From assembly GCF_000225825.1 (NCBI RefSeq), contig NZ_AGBX01000001.1, positions 248,001 through 312,000 of the forward strand: 64,000 nt of DNA. The letters run 5' to 3'. The stretch is from Brachybacterium squillarum M-6-3. Its GTDB lineage: Bacteria; Actinomycetota; Actinomycetes; Actinomycetales; Dermabacteraceae. This document shows, piece by piece, positions 16,344 through 24,883 of this stretch. Position numbers and translations under genes: made by a program. The notes below the pieces were generated by a model that saw only the letters and a program-made list of their open reading frames with translations, did no database searches and was not told where the DNA came from. Numbering within the stretch: the stretch's first letter is position 1; each line of letters begins with the position of its first letter.

Positions 16344-17393
16344 TCAGCCCTGGGCGGTCTCGGCCGCGGCGATCACGTCGGGCACGAAGTTCTCGATGGC
16401 CCACGGGATGGAGAGCACGTTCGCGGCGGAGACGGAGAGGGTGAGGTGGTCGTCGGCGGTCAGCACGAGGCCGCCGACGGCGACCGCGGGGACCTGGGCG
16501 AACAGGTCGTTGGCCTCGAAGTCCTCGACGGTGTCGCCCGCGGAGGCCCAGGTGTAGAAGATGTCGGAGACCAGCTCGTCGGCGCGCTCGGCGGACCACT
16601 CCATGAAGAAGGTCGACTCGTCCTCGGTGTTCTCGGTGACGACCTCGGCCTGGGTCATGCCGAGGGCGGCGAAGAAGCGCGGGCGGGTGTCGCCGGCGGT
16701 ATAGAGGCTGATGGTGTTGTCCGAGAGGCCGAGGGTGCCGGCGATGAAGGTGGACTCGGCGACGGCCGGGTTGTCCTCGCCGACGGCGGCCTGCTGGGCC
16801 TGCACGTCGCTGATCAGCTGCTCGGCCTGGTCGGCCCGGCCGGTGGCCTGGCCGACGACGGTCAGCACCTCGTCCCAGGCGGCGGTGTAGTTCGCTGCCA
16901 GCGGGCCGATGGTGGGGGCGATCTGCGTGAGCTGCTCGTACTCCTCCTCGGTGAGGCCGGAGTAGGCGGCGATGATGAGGTCCGGGGTGAGGGCGGCGAT
17001 CTCGTCGACGTTCAGGCCGTCGGCCTCGGAGTACTGGGCGGGGGCGCTGTCGCTGCCCCAGGCGGCGCCGAGCTCCTCGAGCTTCGCGTCGGTCCAGTCG
17101 GTGGAGCCGTTGTCGTTGCCGCCCCACTCCACCAGCGGCATGCCGACGGGGACGATGTCCAGCGCCAGCACGGACTCGCCGTTGACCCAGGAGACGGTGG
17201 CGATGCTGGTGGGCTCGGCGGTGATCTCGGTGTCGCCGTAGAGGTGGGTGATGGTGACGGGGTAGGAGCCCGCGCCGCCGCCGTCGGAGGTGCTGCCGGA
17301 GTCGGTGTCGCTCCCGGAGGTGCCGCCGGAGCAGGCGGCCAGGGCGGGGACGGTGAGCGCGGAGAGCACCAGGGCGCGGCGCGTGACAGACAT
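16344..17393 (-). CDS. Iron-siderophore ABC transporter substrate-binding lipoprotein
   Basis: 349 aa. The N-terminus MSVTRRALVLSALTVPALAACSGG has a signal peptide and the lipobox LAAC, so the mature protein is lipid-anchored on the outer face. A Ser/Asp/Gly-rich spacer leads to a class III (FepB/FhuD-like) fold: PTSIATVSWVNGESVLALDI, then DEIAALTPDLIIAAYSGLTEEEYEQL. This is the fold that presents ferric siderophores to FecCD permeases. The ATG is supported by AGAAGGA seven bases upstream. It is first in the operon and is transcribed from a promoter carrying an iron box. Confidence 0.9.
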   Translation of the reverse strand: MSVTRRALVLSALTVPALAACSGGTSGSDTDSGSTSDGGGAGSYPVTITHLYGDTEITAEPTSIATVSWVNGESVLALDIVPVGMPLVEWGGNDNGSTDWTDAKLEELGAAWGSDSAPAQYSEADGLNVDEIAALTPDLIIAAYSGLTEEEYEQLTQIAPTIGPLAANYTAAWDEVLTVVGQATGRADQAEQLISDVQAQQAAVGEDNPAVAESTFIAGTLGLSDNTISLYTAGDTRPRFFAALGMTQAEVVTENTEDESTFFMEWSAERADELVSDIFYTWASAGDTVEDFEANDLFAQVPAVAVGGLVLTADDHLTLSVSAANVLSIPWAIENFVPDVIAAAETAQG

Positions 17394-17432
17394 GGTGGGT
17401 CCTTCTCGTCGGAGGCGGCCGCACCAGAACGG

Positions 17433-17451
17433 TAAGGCCAGGCTGACCTTA
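17433..17451 (-). promoter_or_regulatory. DtxR/IdeR-type iron box upstream of the siderophore uptake operon
   Basis: The 19-bp inverted repeat TAAGGCCAGGCTGACCTTA is symmetric except at one pair and closely follows the DtxR/IdeR consensus (TTAGGTTAGGCTAACCTAA). It lies 40 bases before the binding-protein start. A CATAAT -10-like hexamer overlaps its far edge on the minus strand. Iron-loaded repressor would block transcription; the repressor gene is not in the window. Another AAGGTCAG half-site follows at about 17458-17465. Confidence 0.8.
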
Positions 17452-17597
17452 TTATGCAAGGTCAGGGCCCCACAATTGCCCATCGGGTCACGGTGAGGTC
17501 ACCCTTCCCTCACGGTCGGCATCGCCGCACGTCATGGCACCGGGCCCCGCGGCGGATGCGGGACAGATCACGTCGTCCGACGGGAAGGATCTCGGGC

Positions 17598-17621
17598 TCC
17601 GGGGAGGATTCCGGGGAGGAT
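17598..17621. repeat. Two tandem copies of a 12-bp sequence at the jetB stop
   Basis: TCCGGGGAGGAT occurs at 17598-17609 and again at 17610-17621, touching the stop codon of the DUF4194 gene. No function is evident. Elsewhere in the gap 17452-17620 I see no gene. Confidence 0.6.
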
Positions 17622-18298
17622 CAGGCGCCGTCCTGCTCCTCGCCGGCCTCGTCGCCGGCGGCCTCCGGCAGCCCGTCCACACCGGCCTGCCGGTAGAGGC
17701 CGATGAACTCCCGGGCCATGTCCGGCCCGATCATCAGGCGCAGCACCGGGGAGACCTCGACGTCCTCGCCCTGCTCATCGAGCAGGCCGGCGCGCTGCAG
17801 CTTGCCGATGGAGCCGCGGACCTCCTTGGCGAAGCCCGCCTCGTCGGTGGAGGTGCTGCGACGGTAGGCGGCCAGGGCCTGCTGGATCTCCGCCTCGGAG
17901 ACCACGGTGCGCTGCCCGCGGGAGGACTGGGTGAGCAGCATCTGGCGCAGCACCAGCAGCAGCACCGAGTCCAGGCGGTTCAACCCGGTCAGGCGGCGCA
18001 GCAGCTTGGGGGCGTCGGGATCGTCCTCCCCCTGGCGGACGAAGGCCACCTGGGCGTCGTCGTCCACCACCAGGTCCAGGAAGAGGTCCGCCAGGCGATG
18101 CTCGATGGCTGCGCGGTCCCGCAGCAGCTGGGCGTAGCGGGAGGGGTCCTTGCGACCGTCGAGGAAGGGACCCTGCAGCAGGTGCACGAGCACCCGCCGC
18201 GAGTCGTCCACCAGGGCTCCGCCGGGGGAACCGGAAGGGTCCGCCGAGGTCTCGTCCTCGAGGTCGGCAGGGGCAGGTCTGGAGTCGGTGCTGGTCAC
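17621..18298 (-). CDS. jetB: DUF4194 protein, kleisin-associated subunit of Wadjet/MksBEF (JetB/MksE type)
   Basis: 225 aa, cytoplasmic. After an acidic lead of about 30 residues come the DUF4194 features: RRVLVHLLQGPFLDGRKDPSRY, LFLDLVVDDDAQVAFVRQ, LLRRLTGLNRLDSVLLLVLRQ (named by the core LNRLDSVLLLVLRQML), a helix with VVSEAEIQQALAAY, and GSIGKLQRAGLLDE before a final winged-helix strand. In MksBEF/Wadjet this protein is the KITE-like subunit bridging kleisin JetA and ATPase JetC. Its neighbours are unrelated: an iron operon downstream and a membrane protein divergent upstream. The GTG start has a -10 TAGAGT eight bases away and no SD. Confidence 0.8.
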   Translation of the reverse strand: MTSTDSRPAPADLEDETSADPSGSPGGALVDDSRRVLVHLLQGPFLDGRKDPSRYAQLLRDRAAIEHRLADLFLDLVVDDDAQVAFVRQGEDDPDAPKLLRRLTGLNRLDSVLLLVLRQMLLTQSSRGQRTVVSEAEIQQALAAYRRSTSTDEAGFAKEVRGSIGKLQRAGLLDEQGEDVEVSPVLRLMIGPDMAREFIGLYRQAGVDGLPEAAGDEAGEEQDGA

Positions 18299-18306
18299 GG
18301 TCGCCC

Positions 18307-18312
18307 ACTCTA
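18307..18312 (-). promoter_or_regulatory. -10 box TAGAGT of jetB (leaderless)
   Basis: On the minus strand CCCCCGGTAGAGT is followed by 8 bases and GTG at 18298. The jetA gene has the same layout (CCCCCGGTAGACT, 8 bases, GTG). Confidence 0.5.
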
Positions 18313-18422
18313 CCGGGGGGTCCGTTCATGGCGCGGCGCCCGGATATCTGGTGGAATGCCTGCCGACGGCGCCGTCCACCGCGGCGTCCTGCCCGTCCCC
18401 TCGCACCCCAGGAGCTCCCGCC

Positions 18423-19232
18423 ATGAACAACCTCCCCGGCTGGGTGATCCCCACCGTCGTCGCCGCCGCGATCATCCTCGTGATCCTGGTCGTCCTGCTG
18501 TCCGTGGTCTCCAGCAAACGCCGCGCCGCACGCCGGGAGGAGGACCGCCGCCGCGCCGGCGAGCTGCGCGCCGCCGCCGAACAGGAGCGGATGGGCGTCG
18601 AGGAGCAGGAGATCCAGGCACGGGAGGCGAGCCTGGAGGCGGACCGCGCCAGCCTCGACGCCCGCCGGGCGCAGCAGGAGGCGGCCGACCGCCAGGCCGC
18701 GGCCGAGCAGGACCGCCGCCGCATGGAGCAGAGCCTGCGCGAGGCCGATGAGCTGGACCCCGACACCGACACCGGGCGTCGCCGCCGTCGCGACCACCAC
18801 GGGGACCGCACGACGGAGCCGGAGGCCGCGCCGGCCGAGGCCGCCGCGGGGGCGGGCGCCGCAGGCGCGGGTGACGTCGCTGCGGACCCCACCGACCACC
18901 CCGTGGACGAGCGCCCCGCGGGAGCTGCGACGAGCACCCCGGCGGAGCCCGTCGCGCCGGAGCCGACGACCCCTGCCCCGCAGGCCACGGAGGAGCACCC
19001 CGGGCAGCTCGGTGAGGCGCAGGCCCCGGCGACGGAAAGCGAGCAGACCGAGTTCGAGCCGGTCCCCGCGGCGGAGACCGGACAGCATCGAGGACAGCCC
19101 GCGGGGGGCGCCGGGGAGCCGCTGACGGACGGGACGGCGACCGACGGCTCCGAGGGCTTCCATGACGCCCCGGAGCAGGACCAGCCCACCACGCGCGGCC
19201 CGATCCGCCGCGGGCCGGACCAGGAGCTCTGA
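18423..19232 (+). CDS. Single-pass membrane protein with coiled coil and acidic Pro/Ala-rich tail
   Basis: 269 aa, family not recognised. The N-terminus MNNLPGWVIP leads into one helix (about residues 9-31, VVAAAIILVILVVLLSVVSS), followed by a highly charged coiled coil (about 32-110) rich in Arg, Glu and Gln. The rest is low-complexity Ala/Pro/Glu/Thr, ending in PIRRGPDQEL. This topology suits a membrane-tethered cytoplasmic scaffold, but that is a guess from composition. AGGAG at about 18410 supports the ATG. It diverges from jetB. Confidence 0.6.
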   Translation: MNNLPGWVIPTVVAAAIILVILVVLLSVVSSKRRAARREEDRRRAGELRAAAEQERMGVEEQEIQAREASLEADRASLDARRAQQEAADRQAAAEQDRRRMEQSLREADELDPDTDTGRRRRRDHHGDRTTEPEAAPAEAAAGAGAAGAGDVAADPTDHPVDERPAGAATSTPAEPVAPEPTTPAPQATEEHPGQLGEAQAPATESEQTEFEPVPAAETGQHRGQPAGGAGEPLTDGTATDGSEGFHDAPEQDQPTTRGPIRRGPDQEL

Positions 19233-19282
19233 CACCCGCCGGCCCGGGCGCTCCCGCCGGTTCCCCGCTCCCCCGGGCCCGG

Positions 19283-19624
19283 ATGGACGACCTCACCGTA
19301 GAGCGGGTGCTGCGCACGGTGGAGGCGATCCCTCCGGGACGGGTCGCCAACTACGGCCAGGTCGGGGCCGTCGCCGGCGTCGGCGCGCGCCTGGTCGGCC
19401 GGATCATGTCCACCTGGGGCTCCGGGGTGCCCTGGTGGCGGGTGGTGGCCGCCGACGGGCGGATCGCGCCACCGCTGCGTGCCCGCGCCCGGGAGCACTG
19501 GGAGGCCGAGGGCATCCCCCTGGCTCCGCACGGCGAAGGCTGCGCGATCCGCCGGGTGCGCGCCGACCCAGCCGAGCTGCGGGAGCGGGCGCGGGCGGCC
19601 TGGGCGGACCTGCCGGAGTCGTGA
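19283..19624 (+). CDS. Alkyltransferase-like protein (ATL), MGMT family without the active cysteine
   Basis: 113 aa, matching the short DNA-binding domain of O6-alkylguanine-DNA alkyltransferase. VANYGQVGAVAGVGARLVGRIM contains the recognition helix region (core GQVGAVAGVGARLVG). The active-site PCHRV of true methyltransferases is PWWRVV here, so it cannot transfer alkyl groups. ATL proteins bind O6-alkylguanine and bulky adducts and flag them for nucleotide excision repair. It follows the membrane-protein gene by 50 bases and ends 9 bases from the convergent Stealth gene. Confidence 0.85.
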   Translation: MDDLTVERVLRTVEAIPPGRVANYGQVGAVAGVGARLVGRIMSTWGSGVPWWRVVAADGRIAPPLRARAREHWEAEGIPLAPHGEGCAIRRVRADPAELRERARAAWADLPES

Positions 19625-19633
19625 GCGCGGACC

Positions 19634-22300
19634 TCAGCTGTTCGGGATCTCCCAGGGGGCCGGGACGGGGAACTTCTGGCGGAGGAACGCGGTCGCCATG
19701 CGCTGCGTACGCACCGGATCGGGGTCGTCGTTCGCCTCCCCGAAGGCCAGGACGTCGAGTCGACCCGATGCCGCCCTGGCGAGTCGCGCCTCCGTGTCCG
19801 GGGCCCCGAGCGGCACGTAGCCCACCCGGAGGCTCCCCTGTGCGTACCGCTTGTCGAGGTATCCGCTGTACTGCGCGAGGGAGGACACCAGCGAGACGTC
19901 CGTCCCGCTGCGGAACCGCGCCCGTCGTGTCCGCCGGATCGCCTCCGGGTAGCGCTCCTCCGCCAGCTCGCGGAGGTAGGAGACACGATGCGGATGCGGA
20001 GTGTGCAGCATGGCCTGGGTGATGCTCACGCCGTGCCGGGCGCGGAGCAGCTCCCGGTTGCGCTGCCCTGCCGACTCGTGCGGCTCGCTCAGATCCTCGA
20101 GGTCGTTGATCTTGGTCGGGGACGGGAAGAACCGCGGGAGGCCCGTGGGGGTCACGTACTGGGACGCCTCCTGCTCCCGCATCAGCAGCACGTCGTCGTT
20201 GAGATAGAGGAAGTGCTCGGCGAGCCCGGGGATCCGGTGCAGGACGGTCTCGATGGCGTGGGAGTTGAAGACCGGCAGGACCTCAGGGTCCGGGAAGAGA
20301 TCCCGGTGGTCCACGACCCGGATGCGATCGTCGACCTCCCGCAGCCACGACGGCCGCTGACCGTCGGTCACCAGGTGGATGCGCCGGATCCACGGGGCGT
20401 GGGCGTGGATCGACCGGAGCGAATACCGCAGCTCGTCGCGGTTGAGGTACCGGACGTCCCCGCCCGCGAGCTCGGCGAACCTCCCGGGTCCCTGCTCCGG
20501 CTCGACCTGAGCCCGTCGCTCCAGCCACTGCGGGTCCCTGCCGTCGACCCAGGTGTAGACGGCGTCAATCGGGACCTCGACCGAGGACCAGAGCGGGGCT
20601 CCCTGCTGCGGTCGCCAGGCGGTGAAGAGTGGGACGTCGAACTGGTCCCGGCGGAGGGCATCGACCTCCTGGTTCCGGATGCGTCCGCGCCAGAGTCCCG
20701 GCCGCGCCAGGTCCTCGCTCCACAGGTCGACCGTGACCCCCGCCGCGTGGCCGAGATGCCCGTTCGCGCCGGCGCCGACGTAGTGGCGGAAGATGTAGAG
20801 CCGCGTGACCGTGCTGAGGTCCACCGGGTCCTCGCCCACCCGCCAGGAGTAGCCGTCCCGGTCGAGCCGCAGCGACCCGGCGTACAGCCGGACCTCTGTC
20901 CCTGCCAGATCCATCGACCGGAGCGCGTCCAGGAGCGCCTCGCGGGAATCGAGGGGCACCGCCCACGCCCGGTCGGCGCCCGCTGGCCGTAGGGGTCGGG
21001 AGAGGATCCCAGCTCCGGCCAGTCCCTCCTCCAAGGTCCGGCGGGTGCGTTCGCGGCATCGCCCCGGGGTGAGGTCCTCGCTGCGCAGCGTGATCTTGCG
21101 GAACCGGTGAGCGATCGGGACGTCGGATGCACCGCCCACGGAGGCCGCCCCGCCAGCCGAGGACGGATCCGGCTCGGTCCGGCTGCGCAGACTCGGTCGA
21201 GATGCCAGCTCCTGGAGAAGGTCCTCCCACTGCCGCGCGACGGCGGCCGGGGCGAAGCGTCGCAGGTTCTCCGGGGCGGCATCGCCCATCCGGTCCCGGA
21301 GCCGGTCGTCCGCCATCAGGGGCCGCAGGGAATCCGCGAAGGCCGCGATGTCACCCACGGGGACGAGGTACCCGTCCGTGCCGTGCTCGATGATCTCCCT
21401 CGGCCCGGTCTCGCAGTCATAGGCCACCAGGGGCAGATGAGCGCCCCGCGCCTCGAGGAGGACGAGGGGAAGACCCTCGTACCGGGACGCGAGGGCCCCG
21501 ATGCTCGCACGGGCCCACTCCCGCTCGATGTCCTTCGTCGGGGGCATCAGGTCCACCTGGTCCACGACGGCCAGGGTTCGGACCAGCCGGCGCAGGGCGG
21601 GCGCTTCGGGTCCGTCGCCGAAGATCCGCAGCCTCCATTCCGGGAACTCCGGGGCCACGACGGCGAAAGCGCGGATGAGGTCCGCGAACCCCTTGGACCG
21701 CACCAGCCGACCGGCGCCCATGATCACCTTCTGCCGACGTCCGCTGATCGGCCGCCCCGTGTCGGGCAGCGCGTTCGGGATCACCTCGATCCGGGGCGCC
21801 CGGTCCCCCCACTGGGCTCCGAGCCAGGTCGCATCGCGTTGGGTGAGGCTGACGACCGCGTCCACGGACGGCCCGTGACGGAGCAGCGGGATCGCGGTGA
21901 CACCCCGTGCGAGGGATGGCCGATGCTCCTCCTGGACGATGCGGACGTGCGCCGGCAGGCCGAGCAGCGCATAGACGGTCAGGGCCGGGGTCGAGGTGAT
22001 GACGATGTCGGCATCGCAGCCGGCGAGGTGATCGAGGAGCGCCCGGTCGACGTCAGCGGAGAACTGGTCGTCCCATTCCTGGGGGATCACGAGGCTGGGG
22101 GCTCCGCTCGGGCCCGGGTCATCGGTCACATACCGCATCGCGGTCACCGGACCGTAGTCGAAGCCCGGCTCCTCCCGCCGGTAGACGCTGATGACGCCGA
22201 CCTCGTGCCCGCGCTCGGACATCGCACGCGCCTGGTCGGCGAAGGTCCGCTCGGTCCCGGCTTTCGCGTCGGCGGAGGTTAGGAGGTAGACCAGCCTCAT
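19634..22300 (-). CDS. Bifunctional GT4 glycosyltransferase fused to a Stealth hexose-1-phosphotransferase
   Basis: 888 aa. Residues 1-390 form a GT-B fold: RLVYLLTSADAKAGTERTF, GAGRLVRSKGFADLIRAF (core of donor site), SRYEGLPLVLLEARGAHLPLVAYD, GPREIIEHGTDGYL, i.e. a retaining GT4. Residues 440-888 are a Stealth protein: CR1 IDAVYTWVDGRDPQW (about 578), CR2 RDELRYSLRSIHAHAPWIRR then HLVTDGQRPSWL (about 620-652), CR3 NSHAIETVLHRIPGLAEHFL and YLNDDV (about 678-704), CR4 GTDVSLVSSLAQYSGYL (about 800). Stealth enzymes join sugars through phosphodiesters, as in capsule polymerases. The ATG overlaps the preceding TGA as ATGA. One polypeptide could therefore add a sugar and a hexose phosphate. Confidence 0.87.
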   Translation of the reverse strand: MRLVYLLTSADAKAGTERTFADQARAMSERGHEVGVISVYRREEPGFDYGPVTAMRYVTDDPGPSGAPSLVIPQEWDDQFSADVDRALLDHLAGCDADIVITSTPALTVYALLGLPAHVRIVQEEHRPSLARGVTAIPLLRHGPSVDAVVSLTQRDATWLGAQWGDRAPRIEVIPNALPDTGRPISGRRQKVIMGAGRLVRSKGFADLIRAFAVVAPEFPEWRLRIFGDGPEAPALRRLVRTLAVVDQVDLMPPTKDIEREWARASIGALASRYEGLPLVLLEARGAHLPLVAYDCETGPREIIEHGTDGYLVPVGDIAAFADSLRPLMADDRLRDRMGDAAPENLRRFAPAAVARQWEDLLQELASRPSLRSRTEPDPSSAGGAASVGGASDVPIAHRFRKITLRSEDLTPGRCRERTRRTLEEGLAGAGILSRPLRPAGADRAWAVPLDSREALLDALRSMDLAGTEVRLYAGSLRLDRDGYSWRVGEDPVDLSTVTRLYIFRHYVGAGANGHLGHAAGVTVDLWSEDLARPGLWRGRIRNQEVDALRRDQFDVPLFTAWRPQQGAPLWSSVEVPIDAVYTWVDGRDPQWLERRAQVEPEQGPGRFAELAGGDVRYLNRDELRYSLRSIHAHAPWIRRIHLVTDGQRPSWLREVDDRIRVVDHRDLFPDPEVLPVFNSHAIETVLHRIPGLAEHFLYLNDDVLLMREQEASQYVTPTGLPRFFPSPTKINDLEDLSEPHESAGQRNRELLRARHGVSITQAMLHTPHPHRVSYLRELAEERYPEAIRRTRRARFRSGTDVSLVSSLAQYSGYLDKRYAQGSLRVGYVPLGAPDTEARLARAASGRLDVLAFGEANDDPDPVRTQRMATAFLRQKFPVPAPWEIPNS

Positions 22301-23157
22301 CGGCCGACCTTCTCCGTGATGACCATCCGGGAGACCTCCACGGCGAGGTACTGGTCGAGGGTCCAGTACGGGCGCAGCTTCACCGTGCCCCCACCGAGCA
22401 ATTCGTGCTCGACCGGGGCGAAGCGCACAGCGGTCCGCGGCGAGGCGATGGCGCTGCCACCCCAGGGCACTCGGGGGCCGGGCGCCTCCTCGCCGGCGCG
22501 GATGACGTGCAGGTTCCACGGGGCCGGCTCGACCTCCGCCGAGGACGCCAGGTCCTCCCACGCCCGGTCGTCCAGCTGGAAGTGTCGGCGGTCCCCGGCG
22601 TCGGCACCCGGGTCCGCCGAGAAGGCGACCTGTTCGCCGTCGCTGCGCCGCACGAGCACGGGCAGGCAGTCCGGGGGGCAGGGGAAGAGTTCGAGGTCGA
22701 CGCTCCCCCAGGAGGCATGGAGCGCGACGATCTCCACGGGGCGCGCCGCTGCCGGGGTCCGGTGCAGCAGGCCCCCGCCCTCGACGGTCCACCGTGAGCC
22801 GTCGGCGGTGTCAGCGCGGTTCAGGGTGGCCGAGCCACGGCGTCCCCACCGGTCCTTCGGCCTCTCCCATTCGTCGCGGACGCGGACCTCGATCCGGTAG
22901 TCGTCCTGGTCGAGCTCGGCCAGGTGCACGATGCCGTGGCACACCACGTGGGACGGCACGGCGCGACAGGCCACGACGGAGCCGTCCGCCTCGGAGACCA
23001 GTCGGACCTCCCCCTGCAGGCCGTCGAGGAACCGCCAGTTCAGCTGGCTCGCCCCGTCCAGATCAGCCTCCAGCATCACGGGCGCCGCCTGCGCCGGGGC
23101 GCGCCAGGCGGAGAATCGGCGGCGCGCTGCGCGGAGGGCTCGGGGAAGTCGACTCAC
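22297..23157 (-). CDS. Hypothetical protein between two Stealth genes
   Basis: 286 aa. I do not recognise the family. An Arg-rich N-terminus (MSRLPRALRAARRRF) could sit on the membrane face; there is no transmembrane helix. The rest is strand-rich with alternating hydrophobic residues and several Trp (QLNWRFLDGL, YRIEVRVRDEW, APWNLHVIR), which resembles a pair of beta-sandwich domains. The end KLRPYWTLDQYLAVEVSR recalls the short C-terminal strands found in actinobacterial glycopolymer transferases, but I cannot name a family. GTG start with AAGGAG eight bases upstream; the stop overlaps the GT4-Stealth start, so the two are co-translated. Confidence 0.65.
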   Translation of the reverse strand: MSRLPRALRAARRRFSAWRAPAQAAPVMLEADLDGASQLNWRFLDGLQGEVRLVSEADGSVVACRAVPSHVVCHGIVHLAELDQDDYRIEVRVRDEWERPKDRWGRRGSATLNRADTADGSRWTVEGGGLLHRTPAAARPVEIVALHASWGSVDLELFPCPPDCLPVLVRRSDGEQVAFSADPGADAGDRRHFQLDDRAWEDLASSAEVEPAPWNLHVIRAGEEAPGPRVPWGGSAIASPRTAVRFAPVEHELLGGGTVKLRPYWTLDQYLAVEVSRMVITEKVGR

Positions 23158-23203
23158 GGCGGGAACTCCTTCGAAGGGATCGTCGTGTTGCTTGGGGTGG
23201 GGA

Positions 23204-24739
23204 TCACGTGGTTCGTGCCTCGGAGCGTGGTCCGACCTCGCTGAGCTCCCATGGCGCCCGGTGCGGGAAGTACCGCGCGAGGAAGCGCACGAGGTCGGTG
23301 GCGGCCCGGTCGCCGTGGGCGTGGGAGATCTCGCGGTTCAGGCAGAACGTGTCGTGGCGGCGCTGCGCGAGCACCGCGTCGAGCGCCTGGCCCGCGTGCG
23401 GCTCGTCGATGTTCAGGTACAGGTAGTTCGCGGTGCCGGGCACCGAGGTCCCCCGGGCGAAGCCGAACCAGTGGTGCAGGGACGCCGCGAGCGAGAGGTC
23501 CGTGGTGGCGCGGAACCGGGAGGCGCGGACCTGCGCGATCCGCTCCGGATGACGCCGCTCGATCTCCAGGTTCACGGACTTCAGCTGCGGGTGCACCGTG
23601 TGGCGGATCCGGGTGCCGCATTCCAGGCCGAAGTCCTCCCGGATCAGGTCGCGGCCGTTCTTGGCGGCGGCCATGATCGGAAGGTCGTCCGCCGTCGCCG
23701 GGCCCGGGTCGATCGGCAGGTCCGAGGGGAAGAACCGCGCCATGCCGTCCTTGACGAAGAAGTCCGAGGGAAAGGCGGCGCGCCCGAAGAACACGTCGTC
23801 GTTGAGGTACAGGTAGTGCTCGGCGAGACCGGGGATCCGGTGCAGGGACGCCTCGATGGCATGGGAGTTGTAGCGGCTCCCGCCCATGATGTCGTGGTGG
23901 TCGACCAGGTGAATCCGGGGATGCCCGGTGTCGAGCCAGGCGGGCACCTGCCCATCAGTGACAATGTGGATCCGTCGGACCCAGTTCGCGAACTGGTGGA
24001 CCGAGCGGAGGGAATGGCGAAGCTCCTGGGAGTCGTCGAAGCGCACGGTGTCCACGGCGCTCGGATGCGTGAGGGCCGGGGAGGCGTCCAGCGTCGCGAG
24101 CTCGGAGCGGAACCGTCGCTGCCAGGCGGGATCGTGGCCGTCCACCCAGGTGTACACCAGGTCGATCGGCGCGCCGATGTCAAACGCACGGGTCTCCGTC
24201 TGCTGGTACTCACCGGTCCGGGCGAGCCGCTCCCATGACGAGGCGTCGACGCCGCTCAGACCGCCGAGCGAACCCGAGCGGTACGAGCTGCCGTCCCGGC
24301 GCATCACATCGAGGTAGACCGGCAGGACCGAGTCGCAGGGGAGCGGGGCCCCGTCGACAGCGAACCGCGGGTGAAGCGTCCAGCCGTCCGTCTCGGGGTT
24401 GCGGCGCACCTCCCAGTGCGGCGGCAGATCCTGCAAACGGGTCTCGATGTCCGTCGCGTCGCCCTCGCGCACCATGATGTGCCGCGAGAAGCGCGGGTAA
24501 TCCGCGTTCAGCAGGGTCGGGACCGGGGCGAGATACGCGCGGAGCTCTGCGAGCGCATCGCGTGTGAGCTGGTGCACGTCGACCGTGTCGCCGTCGAGAG
24601 CGAGCGTTCCACGGCGGATCCGACCAGAGCGGACATACCCGGCGCGAGTGACCGGGAGCATGTGCCGGGCCTGCTTCCTGGCCCATCGGATCGGAGAGCC
24701 ACGCTTGATGCGCGCGGCCCAGCGTCTCGCACGGTGCAC
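23204..24739 (-). CDS. Stealth family hexose-1-phosphotransferase
   Basis: 511 aa. Stealth conserved regions in order: CR1 IDLVYTWVDGHDPAWQRRF (about residue 191), CR2 DSQELRHSLRSVHQFANWVR and HIVTDGQVPAWL (about 233-268), CR3 NSHAIEASLHRIPGLAEHYL and YLNDDVFFG (about 290-318), CR4 TTDLSLAASLHHWFGFA (about 412). These regions define enzymes that transfer hexose 1-phosphate from a nucleotide sugar to a growing surface glycan. The N-terminal 30 residues are very basic and may contact the membrane. It is first of a three-gene minus-strand operon. The start is the ATG giving MHRARRWAARI; the divergent gap of 144 bp upstream separates it from the third Stealth gene. Confidence 0.88.
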   Translation of the reverse strand: MHRARRWAARIKRGSPIRWARKQARHMLPVTRAGYVRSGRIRRGTLALDGDTVDVHQLTRDALAELRAYLAPVPTLLNADYPRFSRHIMVREGDATDIETRLQDLPPHWEVRRNPETDGWTLHPRFAVDGAPLPCDSVLPVYLDVMRRDGSSYRSGSLGGLSGVDASSWERLARTGEYQQTETRAFDIGAPIDLVYTWVDGHDPAWQRRFRSELATLDASPALTHPSAVDTVRFDDSQELRHSLRSVHQFANWVRRIHIVTDGQVPAWLDTGHPRIHLVDHHDIMGGSRYNSHAIEASLHRIPGLAEHYLYLNDDVFFGRAAFPSDFFVKDGMARFFPSDLPIDPGPATADDLPIMAAAKNGRDLIREDFGLECGTRIRHTVHPQLKSVNLEIERRHPERIAQVRASRFRATTDLSLAASLHHWFGFARGTSVPGTANYLYLNIDEPHAGQALDAVLAQRRHDTFCLNREISHAHGDRAATDLVRFLARYFPHRAPWELSEVGPRSEARTT

Positions 24740-24817
24740 GGCAAGGAGTGTACGTCACAGACTCTTCCCAGGCGGCAGACTGCAGCGCTCTGATCTGCCC
24801 TGATGTATCCGTTCAGG

Positions 24818-24823
24818 TACAGT
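24818..24823 (+). promoter_or_regulatory. -10 box TACAGT in the divergent Stealth promoter region
   Basis: TACAGT lies 61 bases before the ATG at 24884, giving a leader of about 53 bases that carries the SD. The 144-bp gap must also hold the minus-strand promoter, which I cannot place. Confidence 0.35.
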
Positions 24824-24883
24824 TCGCCCGCAGGTCCGCCTCAGACGGGGGTCCTTCCGGGAGCAATCAGTGAGGAGAAGCAC

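Noticed and set aside
19283..19624. Active O6-methylguanine-DNA methyltransferase
   Set aside because: The acceptor cysteine motif PCHR is replaced by PWWR.
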